Positions 7,256 through 14,790 of a stretch of DNA of 23,798 nt are shown here, in pieces. The stretch comes from Chitinophaga pinensis (GTDB lineage Bacteria > Bacteroidota > Bacteroidia > SXHM01), in the NCBI GenBank assembly GCA_945889235.1, contig CAMDBK010000013.1:1-23798 (forward strand), written 5' to 3'. Under the pieces are notes generated by a model that was not told where the DNA came from, searched no databases, and worked only from the letters and a program-made list of their open reading frames with translations. A program made the position numbers and the translations under genes. Every line of letters begins with the position of its first letter. Position 1 is the stretch's first letter.

Positions 7256-9073
7256 ATGAAAAAACTCTACTACTCCATTCTGCTGCTGTGTTTGAGCGTA
7301 TGTTCAACCGCGCAAATTGTACCTTATGCCAACCGTGTAGATTGGTTGGATGCAGGTTACCCGGGAAGTTTTCCTGAACCTGCAACCATTAGAAACGTTA
7401 TGGATTTTGGCGCGGTTGGCGATGGTGTTGCTGATGAACGAAACGCGATCCTGTACGCCATTTATTCATTGAACAATCTGCCCGGTGTTATTTTTTTTCC
7501 TGCCGGCACTTATAAAATTACTTCTACAATCAGCCTCCCTTCAGGTGTTGTTTTGCGGGGCGAAGGCGCTACCTCTTCCTTCATAAAATTCAACATGGGG
7601 GGTGCTGCAATTGATGGTTTTAGCATTTCCGGAAGTGTTAACAGCACTGAGGTTCCTGCAGTTTCGGGCTATACAAAAGGTTCAACACAATTGGTAATTG
7701 ATGCTGCGTATGAAAACTTTTTTGTTGCAGGAGATTATATTGAACTACGCCAAACCAACGGAACATGGGATACTAATCCTGCATCATGGGCAACTTATTC
7801 TGTGGGGCAGGTTGCACAAATTATTTCAGTTTCGGGTACAACACTTACACTTAATCAGCAACTACGCATTGATTACGATGTTGCTCTAAATCCTCACCTG
7901 CGGAAAATGACTCCGAAAATGAATGTAGGAATTGAGTGTATGAATATTGAACGCATTGACGAACCCGCAAGTGGTGCGGGATACAATATTCTTTTCGGAA
8001 ATTCAGCCAACTGCTGGGTTAAAGGAATTGAAAGCAACAAAAGTGTAGGCAGTCACGTGATGATTGAAAACAGCACCAACATTGAAGTGCGCGGAAGTTA
8101 TTTTCATCATGCGTTTACTTATGATGGCAGCGGAACGCGTGGCTACGGTGTTACAATCAATAACCACAGCGGACTTTGTTTAGTTGAAGATAACATATTT
8201 GAACACCTGCGCCATGCCATGATGGTAAAGCACGGTGCAAACGGAAATGTGTTCGGATACAATTATTCGCTTGACCCTTTTCGCAGTGAAACCCCGGCAA
8301 ATGCAGGAGGCGATATTTCAGTTCACGGACATTTTCCATACGCCAATTTGTTTGAGGGAAACATCATTCAGAATTATATGATTGACCACTACTGGGGCCC
8401 TGCCGGACCATACAATACTTTTTTCCGCAACCGCTGCGAGTTGTATGGAATTATAATGACCAACTCAAACGGCTACGACAGCAACATGCAGAATTTTGTG
8501 GGTAATGAAGCTCCCAGTACCGGTTTATTCATGGGCAATTATGTGATTACGGGAACCGGACACATTCAGCACGGAAATAATATTCGCGGAACGGTAACAC
8601 CATCAGGCACTTCAACGGTAAATGATAATTCATATTATTTAAATTATCAACCTTGGTTCTGGAGTGATGGACTGTCAGGAACATGGCCGTCACTCGGCTA
8701 TCCGAATGCCGGAAACTCAGGAACCATTCCTGCAAAAAACCGCTACCTATACACTCCGCAATCACTTACTACCTGCGTTGAAGAAATTGTAACAACAGTT
8801 GATGAAAATCTTTCTTCCGAAAAAAATATCATTGCCTTTCCAAATCCGTTTAGTGATGAATTATCCATTTCTTTTTTCTCAGAAAATTCTGAAATGATTT
8901 TCGTTTCACTGAAAGATATTACGGGGAAAATGATTTTTGAAAAAACTGTTGCAAGCAGAAAAGGCAAAAACCAAATCCACATTTTTGAAAACAATAAATT
9001 GAGCAATGGAATTTATTTTCTGCAGTTGCAAAACACAGAAGAAATAATGAATTTGAAGATTGTAAAAAATTAG
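7256..9073 (+). CDS. Secreted pectate-lyase-like beta-helix protein with T9SS sorting domain
   Basis: The 605-residue product begins with a signal peptide (MKKLYYSILLLCLSVCSTAQ). Residues from about 45 match the pectate lyase 3 type of right-handed beta-helix: VMDFGAVGDGVADERNAI, then FFPAGTYKITSTISLPSGV and VLRGEG. A long helix region with many short Asn- and Gly-rich turns follows (for example VEDNIFEHLRHAMMVKHGANGNVFGYNYS). The last 80 or so residues (AFPNPFSDELSISF, ITGKMIFEK, LSNGIYFLQL) form a type A T9SS C-terminal sorting domain, so the protein should be exported to the surface or medium. It probably binds or cleaves a polysaccharide, but I cannot identify the substrate or prove catalytic residues. 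The gene ends at an inverted repeat facing the crotonase gene. Confidence 0.88.
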   Translation: MKKLYYSILLLCLSVCSTAQIVPYANRVDWLDAGYPGSFPEPATIRNVMDFGAVGDGVADERNAILYAIYSLNNLPGVIFFPAGTYKITSTISLPSGVVLRGEGATSSFIKFNMGGAAIDGFSISGSVNSTEVPAVSGYTKGSTQLVIDAAYENFFVAGDYIELRQTNGTWDTNPASWATYSVGQVAQIISVSGTTLTLNQQLRIDYDVALNPHLRKMTPKMNVGIECMNIERIDEPASGAGYNILFGNSANCWVKGIESNKSVGSHVMIENSTNIEVRGSYFHHAFTYDGSGTRGYGVTINNHSGLCLVEDNIFEHLRHAMMVKHGANGNVFGYNYSLDPFRSETPANAGGDISVHGHFPYANLFEGNIIQNYMIDHYWGPAGPYNTFFRNRCELYGIIMTNSNGYDSNMQNFVGNEAPSTGLFMGNYVITGTGHIQHGNNIRGTVTPSGTSTVNDNSYYLNYQPWFWSDGLSGTWPSLGYPNAGNSGTIPAKNRYLYTPQSLTTCVEEIVTTVDENLSSEKNIIAFPNPFSDELSISFFSENSEMIFVSLKDITGKMIFEKTVASRKGKNQIHIFENNKLSNGIYFLQLQNTEEIMNLKIVKN

Positions 9074-9080
9074 TGTTTGT

Positions 9081-9152
9081 GTCATGTCGAGCGTAGTCGA
9101 GACACATATCAAAACCAAATTTTTATGACTTCTCGACTACGCTCGAAGTGAC
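9081..9152. repeat. Inverted repeat with GTCA/TGAC ends, convergent intergenic
   Basis: The arms are 22 bases each (9081-9102 and 9131-9152) with two mismatches and a 28-base loop. The core is TCGAGCGTAGTCGAGA. It lies between the converging beta-helix protein and crotonase genes and could serve as a two-way terminator, though no U-tract follows. A perfect relative is at 16206-16267. Confidence 0.85.
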
Positions 9153-9162
9153 AAGTTAAGAT

Positions 9163-9942
9163 TTACTTCCCTGTAAAGTTTGCTTTTCTTTTTTCTAAAA
9201 AAGCTGCAGTCCCTTCTTTAAAATCTTCAGTTTCGCAGCAAGCACCAAACTCATCGTATTCAAAACGGAAACCATCATTGCCCGGCTCAAAGTATTTGTT
9301 TACGCAATCAATGATGCGTGAAATTGCAAAAGGTGATTTGCTCATTATTTTTTTCAGCAGTTCAATTGTTTTTGGCAATAAATCATCTGAAGTTGTAACG
9401 TAATTCACCAAACCTAATTGCAGAGCTTCCTGCGCGCTAATCATGTCGGCAGTCATCAGTAATTCAAATGCTTTTCCTTTTCCTATGAGTTGTATCAAAC
9501 GTTGAGTTCCGCCATAGCCGGGGATTAACCCAAGGTTTACTTCGGGCTGACCGAACTTTGCGTTTTCAGATGCCAACCTAAAATGACAAGCCATTGCCAA
9601 CTCACAACCACCGCCTAAAGCAAAACCATTTACGGCAGCAACAATTGGTTTAGGGCAATTCTCAATCTGAAAAAATATATTCTGACCAACCTTAGCAAGG
9701 TTACTCCCTGATTCTTTATCCATTCCCTGAAAACCGCTGATATCAGCACCCGCAACAAATGCTTTGGAACCCGAACCGGTGATAATTGCAGCTTTAATAG
9801 TTGAATCGTCATAAACGCAATCTACTGCTTCTTTTATTTCATGCAATGTTTGTGCATTCAGTGCATTCAATTTATCAGGCCGGTTGATGGTAATAATAAA
9901 AATTCCTTCTCTGTTTTCGGTAAGTATATTTTGGAAAGCCAT
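9163..9942 (-). CDS. Enoyl-CoA hydratase/isomerase family (crotonase) protein
   Basis: The 259-residue cytoplasmic protein has the crotonase fold. Both catalytic glutamates of true hydratases are present: Glu114 in GGGCELAMACH and Glu134 in FGQPEVNLGLIPGYGG. The oxyanion-hole segments are KAFVAGADI (60-68) and GFALGGG. The C-terminus AAFLEKRKANFTGK is typical. It likely hydrates trans-2-enoyl-CoA in fatty acid or amino acid breakdown; the preferred chain length is not readable. The best short-chain relatives act on crotonyl-CoA or butanoate-pathway intermediates. It lies 30 bases downstream of kup on the same strand, so it may be read from the kup transcript, although the functions are unrelated. 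Confidence 0.92.
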   Translation of the reverse strand: MAFQNILTENREGIFIITINRPDKLNALNAQTLHEIKEAVDCVYDDSTIKAAIITGSGSKAFVAGADISGFQGMDKESGSNLAKVGQNIFFQIENCPKPIVAAVNGFALGGGCELAMACHFRLASENAKFGQPEVNLGLIPGYGGTQRLIQLIGKGKAFELLMTADMISAQEALQLGLVNYVTTSDDLLPKTIELLKKIMSKSPFAISRIIDCVNKYFEPGNDGFRFEYDEFGACCETEDFKEGTAAFLEKRKANFTGK

Positions 9943-9972
9943 AGTAGTGAATGAATTTTTTAAATTAATGTG

Positions 9973-11913
9973 TTAGTAAACTCTCTTTAGTTTTACATCC
10001 TGAACAGGAACAATTGCCATAGGTACTTTTTCTACTAAAACTGAACTGGTGTCCAGTCCAAAAGCTTTTTCTTCGCTCATGCTTAATTCTTTCAAAACAA
10101 AATAAATATCGAGAATTATTTTTTTGTAAAATGGCATGTCGGTATCATAGCTAAGGTATTTTTCCAGTACCACAAACTTAAAATCGCCTATCACATTATT
10201 TTTATTCAACGATTCATAGCGGCTTGTAATGTCTACTTCCTTTTCTTTCACCAGGTCTTCCACCACCTTGCGGAACATCAGGTTTATCTTAGGTTCAACC
10301 CTGAATCCCAGCTTAAAATCAACGCGGATAACATCATTGTCTTCCATGTGGCGCACCGTGTATTCCATGCGGTACGGGTCATCGGTTACATCCACGTGAA
10401 CAAACCAATAAATATCGGCACGTTTGGGTTGCTTTTGCATAATAGAGTAAATAACTTTCGATTCTATTTCTCCTTTGTTATCCGCGCTGGTAAGGTAAAC
10501 CAGGTGAGTTGCAAACTTGGGCACACTCAGGTCGCTGCTCAAATCGGCAAGCAAGCCAATGTAATCGTGCAGGTGCACAAATTCCACAAAAGAATTCTTG
10601 ATTTTACGTGCCTGATACCACGACAGCATAATAACTACCAACAGTGAAGCCATTAATAAAGTAACCCAGCCTCCATGTGAAAACTTGCTGAGGTTGGCCA
10701 CCAAAAAAGCGCTTTCAATAGACAGGAAAGTAAGAACAATTGTTACTATTAAAATCAGGTTCCATCTTTTCAGCAACATATAAAAAGAAAGCAAAAGGGT
10801 AGTCATAATCATGGTGAGGATAATCGCTAAGCCATAGGCGGCTTCCATGTTAGCCGATTCCTTAAAATACAAAACAACACCAATGCACCCTGCCAGTAAG
10901 AGCCAGTTTACAGAAGGAATATAAAGCTGTCCGCGCAGGTCGGTAGGAAATTTCACTTTCACCTTGGGCCAGAAATTTAGTCGGATGGCCTCGTTAATAA
11001 GCGTGAAAGAACCGCTGATTAATGCCTGACTCGCCACAACTGCCGCGCAGGTGGCAATAATAACCCCTACAATCAGGAACCAATCGGGCATAAGGGCAAA
11101 AAAGGGATTGATTTCTCCAAGATTCATTCCTTCGTGGTTGAGCAGCCATGCGCCTTGCCCGAAATAATTAACCAGCAACGCGGTTTTCACAAATATCCAG
11201 GAGATGCGGATATTATTTCTTCCGCAATGTCCAAGATCTGAATACAATGCCTCAGCTCCTGTTGTGCAAAGAAAAACCGCGCCCAGTATCCAAAATCCTC
11301 CGGGATGCTGCACCAATAAATTGTATCCGAAATAAGGGTTGATTGCTTTAAATACCCAGGGATATTCAGCAATCTGGTTCGCTCCAAGAACAATGAGCAT
11401 GCTAAACCATACCATCATTACAGGACCAAAGAACCTGCCCACAAAGCGGGTTCCGAATTGCTGGATAATAAATAACGCGGCAAGTATGGCAATGATAATC
11501 GGGATGGTAGGAATATCTTCATTCAGTATTTTTAACCCTTCAATGGCTGATGCCACTGAAATTGGCGGGGTAATCATACCATCTGCAAGCAAGGTGCTTC
11601 CGCCAATGATAGCAGGAATATAAAGCCATTTTATTTTTGCCCTTCTTACTAAAGCAAACAACGAAAAAATTCCACCCTCACCCTTATTATCCGCTTTAAG
11701 AATAATGATCACATACTTGATAGTAGTTTGCAGAGTAAGTGTCCAGAAAATACAGGATAATCCACCAAGCACCACTTCGCTGCTGATAACTTTTCCTTCT
11801 CCGATTATAGCTTTCATTACGTACAGCGGAGAAGTTCCGATGTCACCGAAAATTATGCCGAGTGTTATGAGTAAACCGCCTGCGGTAACTGCATTATTGT
11901 GGCGTGATGACAT
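9973..11913 (-). CDS. kup: KUP-family potassium uptake transporter
   Basis: This 646-residue inner-membrane protein matches Kup, a proton-coupled low-affinity K+ importer. The N-terminus has the family signature GIIFGDIGTSPLYVMKAI (residues 19-36). This is followed by NKGEGGIFSLFAL and a GGSTLLADGMITPPISVASAIEG stretch. About twelve membrane helices fill the first 440 residues, and a soluble cytoplasmic C-terminal domain of about 200 residues follows. Length and layout agree with the family (E. coli Kup is about 620 residues). The minus-strand ATG at 11913 is preceded by TACTTTTG, a -7-like element at 11944-11937. The crotonase gene follows 30 bases downstream. Confidence 0.95.
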   Translation of the reverse strand: MSSRHNNAVTAGGLLITLGIIFGDIGTSPLYVMKAIIGEGKVISSEVVLGGLSCIFWTLTLQTTIKYVIIILKADNKGEGGIFSLFALVRRAKIKWLYIPAIIGGSTLLADGMITPPISVASAIEGLKILNEDIPTIPIIIAILAALFIIQQFGTRFVGRFFGPVMMVWFSMLIVLGANQIAEYPWVFKAINPYFGYNLLVQHPGGFWILGAVFLCTTGAEALYSDLGHCGRNNIRISWIFVKTALLVNYFGQGAWLLNHEGMNLGEINPFFALMPDWFLIVGVIIATCAAVVASQALISGSFTLINEAIRLNFWPKVKVKFPTDLRGQLYIPSVNWLLLAGCIGVVLYFKESANMEAAYGLAIILTMIMTTLLLSFYMLLKRWNLILIVTIVLTFLSIESAFLVANLSKFSHGGWVTLLMASLLVVIMLSWYQARKIKNSFVEFVHLHDYIGLLADLSSDLSVPKFATHLVYLTSADNKGEIESKVIYSIMQKQPKRADIYWFVHVDVTDDPYRMEYTVRHMEDNDVIRVDFKLGFRVEPKINLMFRKVVEDLVKEKEVDITSRYESLNKNNVIGDFKFVVLEKYLSYDTDMPFYKKIILDIYFVLKELSMSEEKAFGLDTSSVLVEKVPMAIVPVQDVKLKRVY

Positions 11914-11936
11914 GGTTGGAAGTTTGAAAGGCGGTG

Positions 11937-11944
11937 CAAAAGTA
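11937..11944 (-). promoter_or_regulatory. Putative -7 element (TACTTTTG) of kup
   Basis: On the minus strand this is TACTTTTG, 23 bases before the kup ATG, in the 36-base gap after the upstream membrane-protein gene. A -33 partner is not clear. Confidence 0.4.
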
Positions 11945-11949
11945 TGTAT

Positions 11950-12297
11950 TTAAGAAACCGCCTGAACAAGATTTTTGTTTTTAAATCGCTTGTAATAAAA
12001 AACTGAAATAGAAATAGCTCCGGCAACAAAACCTATTGCAGCAAAATCTTTGTATTCCACATAACCAAAAAACTCACAGCACATCCAGAAAGCATTGGCA
12101 CAAATCCAGGCAAGAATGGCAAGGTTTACAAAAAACTCATCTTCATGCCGGGTGCTCCAGGCAAGCATAGCAGCAACAAAAATGGTTGGCACTATCATTA
12201 TAACGCCAAGTGTTTTCCACTCCATCATCCAGCATGTGTCTTTCAGCAACCATAAAGGAATGTGGATATTTTCAAATTGTCTTATCTGATGTTTCAT
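11950..12297 (-). CDS. Small conserved-looking membrane protein of unknown function
   Basis: I do not recognise a named family. The 115-residue product has three likely membrane helices, at about residues 29-49, 55-80 and 84-104. They are preceded by an amphipathic N-terminus with the motif FENIHIPLWLLKDTCWMMEW. The second helix is unusually rich in Trp, Cys and Phe (ICANAFWMCCEFFGY). I have an impression of similar small proteins in other Bacteroidota, but no function. The ATG at 12297 is preceded by a good promoter (TTG, 16 bases, TATCTTTG), so it is probably a real gene. kup starts 36 bases downstream with its own -7-like element, so a shared role in ion or membrane homeostasis is only a possibility. 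Confidence 0.75.
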   Translation of the reverse strand: MKHQIRQFENIHIPLWLLKDTCWMMEWKTLGVIMIVPTIFVAAMLAWSTRHEDEFFVNLAILAWICANAFWMCCEFFGYVEYKDFAAIGFVAGAISISVFYYKRFKNKNLVQAVS

Positions 12298-12315
12298 TTG
12301 TTAAAAAATTTTGTG

Positions 12316-12342
12316 CAAAGATAAAGAGGCTTTGGATTTCAA
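12316..12342 (-). promoter_or_regulatory. Promoter of the small membrane protein (TTG-N16-TATCTTTG)
   Basis: The minus strand reads TTG (12342-12340), 16 bases, then TATCTTTG (12323-12316), close to the Flavobacterium-type consensus TTG-N17-23-TAnnTTTG. The ATG follows 18 bases later. It overlaps the -33 region of the divergent promoter at 12331-12359. Confidence 0.55.
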
Positions 12343-12359
12343 GGTATTTATTACCTTCG
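12331..12359 (+). promoter_or_regulatory. Promoter of the T9SS hydrolase-like gene (TTTG-N17-TACCTTCG)
   Basis: TTTG at 12331-12334 and TACCTTCG at 12352-12359 are separated by 17 bases. The second box differs from TAnnTTTG at one base. The ATG is at 12394. The -33 regions of this and the divergent minus-strand promoter overlap, so the two could compete. Confidence 0.5.
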
Positions 12360-12393
12360 CAGCATTAACCAAAAACTTTAAACCATCTAAATC

Positions 12394-13866
12394 ATGAAAA
12401 AACATTTACACGTATCAGCTTTATTACTAATGCTGACAACTGCATTTTATTCTTTCGGACAGCAACGTTATCTTGACGAAGTCTTTACCGAAGTACAGGT
12501 TACACCGGATGTAAAATACGGTGCAAACTATTCCACATTATCTGGAACACCAACGCTTACCGACCTTTTTATGGATGTTTATGAACCGGCAAATGACAAT
12601 GTAAACAGTTGCAGAGCCGTTGTTATTGTTCTTCACACAGGAAGTTTTTTACCTCCTCCTGTAAACGGACAATGTACCGGAACACGCAAAGACAGCGTAA
12701 TTAAAGAAACCTGTATGCGCTTTGCAAAAAGAGGCTATGTTGCTGCAGCCGTTTCCTACCGTCAGGGATGGAATGCTGTAAGCAGTGATCAGGACACACG
12801 CACCAGCACATTAATTCAGGCAGTTTACCGTGCAGTTATTGATGCAAAAACTGCTGTACGTTATTTCCGTAACGATGCTAATACAATGGGATACTGGAAC
12901 ACCGATCCTGATAAAATGATTGTTGGCGGATACGGATCTGGTGGTTATGTTGCACTAGCATACGGTTCATTAAATAAGCCGGCTGAAATTGAGCTTGACA
13001 AATTTCAATTCGCCTCAACAGGTGAACCCTATGTTGATACTTTGGTTTTCGGAAATTTTGACGGTTTTGGCGGAACAGTTCCAAACAACGTTGCAAATTA
13101 CCCGGGTTTAAGCTCAGAGGTACAATTGATTTTTAACATGGGTGGTGCGTTAGGCGACTCTTCATGGATGGAAGCAGGTGAAGCTCCTGTTGTTGCTTTC
13201 CATTGTCCAAGTGATCCGTTTGCTCCTTATGGTTTCGGACAGGTTATTGTACCTACTACCGGAGATTTTGTTGTTGAAGTTAGTGGTTCTTATGATGCTG
13301 TTCGGAGAGCAAACATGCTTGGAAACAATGATGTTTTTATTAATGCAAATCTTAGCGATGCTTATACCCAACGTGCTGATATGGTTAATGATGGTTTTGA
13401 AGGACTGTTTCCATTTGTTGTTCCGGGCCAGCAAGCTGGTCCTTGGGATTGGTGGGATACAACCTGCATACGTCATTCAAACGGATTGCTTACCAATCCT
13501 GATATGAGCGAAACAAAAGCTAAAAGTTATATTGACAGCATTATGGGTTACCTTGCTCCCCGCGCTTATGCAGTGCTTACTCCTATTGGTAACTGCAACT
13601 TCTCAGGAGTAGAAGAAAACACGTTACAATCTGTAACTGTTTTCCCTAACCCCACTGATGAAACATTTACTATCAGCGGTTCACAAATCGGAAACAATAT
13701 TCAAAACATTCGCATGTTTGATATTGCCGGAAGAACTATTTTCAGTTATGGAAAACTAAATCAGCCTAAACTTACTATTGACGGAACTAAATATGCACCG
13801 GGTGTTTACCTGATGAATATTGATTTTGATAAAGGTTCTGTTTCAACAAAAGTTGTAATTAAGTAA
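12394..13866 (+). CDS. Secreted alpha/beta-hydrolase-like protein with T9SS sorting domain
   Basis: The 490-residue protein has a signal peptide (to about SFGQ, residue 23). An alpha/beta-hydrolase-like domain follows, in the carboxylesterase/BD-FAE style: LFMDVYEPAND, VVIVLHTGSF, RFAKRGYVAAAVSYRQGW, then an AVYRAVIDAKTAVRYFRND stretch. A C-terminal T9SS sorting domain begins near FPNPTDETFTISG and ends with GVYLMNIDFDKGSVSTKVVIK. The nucleophile elbow reads VGGYGSGGY (residues 177-185). The usual G-x-S-x-G would put Ser at position 181, where Gly is found, and the nearby Ser182 is one residue late. The protein may therefore be inactive, or use a shifted elbow. The substrate is unknown. The gene has its own promoter and a strong downstream terminator at 13886-13920. 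Confidence 0.85.
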   Translation: MKKHLHVSALLLMLTTAFYSFGQQRYLDEVFTEVQVTPDVKYGANYSTLSGTPTLTDLFMDVYEPANDNVNSCRAVVIVLHTGSFLPPPVNGQCTGTRKDSVIKETCMRFAKRGYVAAAVSYRQGWNAVSSDQDTRTSTLIQAVYRAVIDAKTAVRYFRNDANTMGYWNTDPDKMIVGGYGSGGYVALAYGSLNKPAEIELDKFQFASTGEPYVDTLVFGNFDGFGGTVPNNVANYPGLSSEVQLIFNMGGALGDSSWMEAGEAPVVAFHCPSDPFAPYGFGQVIVPTTGDFVVEVSGSYDAVRRANMLGNNDVFINANLSDAYTQRADMVNDGFEGLFPFVVPGQQAGPWDWWDTTCIRHSNGLLTNPDMSETKAKSYIDSIMGYLAPRAYAVLTPIGNCNFSGVEENTLQSVTVFPNPTDETFTISGSQIGNNIQNIRMFDIAGRTIFSYGKLNQPKLTIDGTKYAPGVYLMNIDFDKGSVSTKVVIK

Positions 13867-13885
13867 CAAACTATTTATTTTTAAT

Positions 13886-13920
13886 AAAAAAACCTCTCGC
13901 AATAAACGAGAGGTTTTTTT
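13886..13920 (+). terminator. Intrinsic terminator after the hydrolase-like gene
   Basis: CCTCTCG (13893-13899) pairs with CGAGAGG (13907-13913) around a 7-base loop. The stem is extended by A7 on the left and T7 on the right. The T run makes it a rho-independent terminator for the + strand; the A run makes it symmetric. Confidence 0.93.
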
Positions 13921-13925
13921 ATTTC

Positions 13926-13933
13926 TACATTTG
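13926..13933 (+). promoter_or_regulatory. Putative -7 element (TACATTTG) before the 278-residue T9SS protein
   Basis: TACATTTG matches TAnnTTTG, 17 bases before the ATG at 13951 and only five bases after the terminator. A -33 element would have to lie within the terminator stem; none is clear. Confidence 0.4.
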
Positions 13934-13950
13934 CTCAAACAAGAAAAAAT

Positions 13951-14787
13951 ATGAAAAAAATTCTACTGTTTACTTTATGCACTATCAGTGTGAACACTTT
14001 GTTTGCACAATATGTTTTCCCCAACTTCAGTTTTGAAAACTGGACAGGTGCGGAGGCTGATGGTTGGAACAGCAATAATGTTGTAGGTCTTACCACTCCT
14101 ATAACACAATCAATGGATGCGCATTCAGGAAACTTTGCCGTGAAAGGAACAGTCACCACTTACAACACATGGACAGCCCCCAACTTTGGTTCTTATTCCG
14201 GAAGCCTTTTTCAGATTAATCAAAACTATCCAACCCTGAACTTCTATTACAAATTTAACAAGTTGAATAACGATGTAATTGTGGTGACTGCACAATTGAA
14301 TACTGCCACAGGCTATCCGGCCGGATTTATCCTTGCTAAAATTACTGATGCTGCATCAACATACACCCCAATTGAGATTCCTATTACTTATCTTCCTGGC
14401 GACAGCGCTGCTGCTGAAATGGGTATTCTCATTGGTATTCAGGATACGGTTCTCAACACTGCATCTCCAGGTTCCTATTTTATTTTTGATGATTTTTCAT
14501 TAGGTTGGTTTACCGCTTTGGAAATAGAAGAAAATAATCTCACTAATGAAAATGTTGTTGTGTTCTCAAACCCCGCAACTGATTTTATTTCGTTTTCAGT
14601 GCCGGAAAAAAATCCGGACAATATTATTTCTGTTGTTGATATTACAGGAAAACAAGTGGCAAAATCTTTCGTTTCTAAAAGTTCAAGAACAGATATTCCT
14701 TCAACAGATTTATCCGATGGAATTTATTTTCTCAATATTCAGAATGGAGAAAATCTAAGAGTGAAGAAAATTATAGTGAAGCATTAG
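13951..14787 (+). CDS. Secreted protein of unknown function with T9SS sorting domain
   Basis: This 278-residue product has a signal peptide (MKKILLFTLCTISVNTLFAQ) and a C-terminal T9SS sorting domain from about residue 200 (VVVFSNPATDFISFSV, ITGKQVAKSF, LSDGIYFLNIQNGENLRVKK). The roughly 170-residue middle starts with FPNFSFENWTGAEADGWNSNN. This looks like the N-terminal strand of a carbohydrate-binding-type beta-sandwich (PFAM PCMD/CBM-like), with a later GSYFIFDDFSLGW strand that often closes such folds. I infer a binding module rather than an enzyme. The M28 peptidase gene starts three bases after the stop, so the two are likely co-transcribed. Confidence 0.82.
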   Translation: MKKILLFTLCTISVNTLFAQYVFPNFSFENWTGAEADGWNSNNVVGLTTPITQSMDAHSGNFAVKGTVTTYNTWTAPNFGSYSGSLFQINQNYPTLNFYYKFNKLNNDVIVVTAQLNTATGYPAGFILAKITDAASTYTPIEIPITYLPGDSAAAEMGILIGIQDTVLNTASPGSYFIFDDFSLGWFTALEIEENNLTNENVVVFSNPATDFISFSVPEKNPDNIISVVDITGKQVAKSFVSKSSRTDIPSTDLSDGIYFLNIQNGENLRVKKIIVKH

Positions 14788-14790
14788 TTC

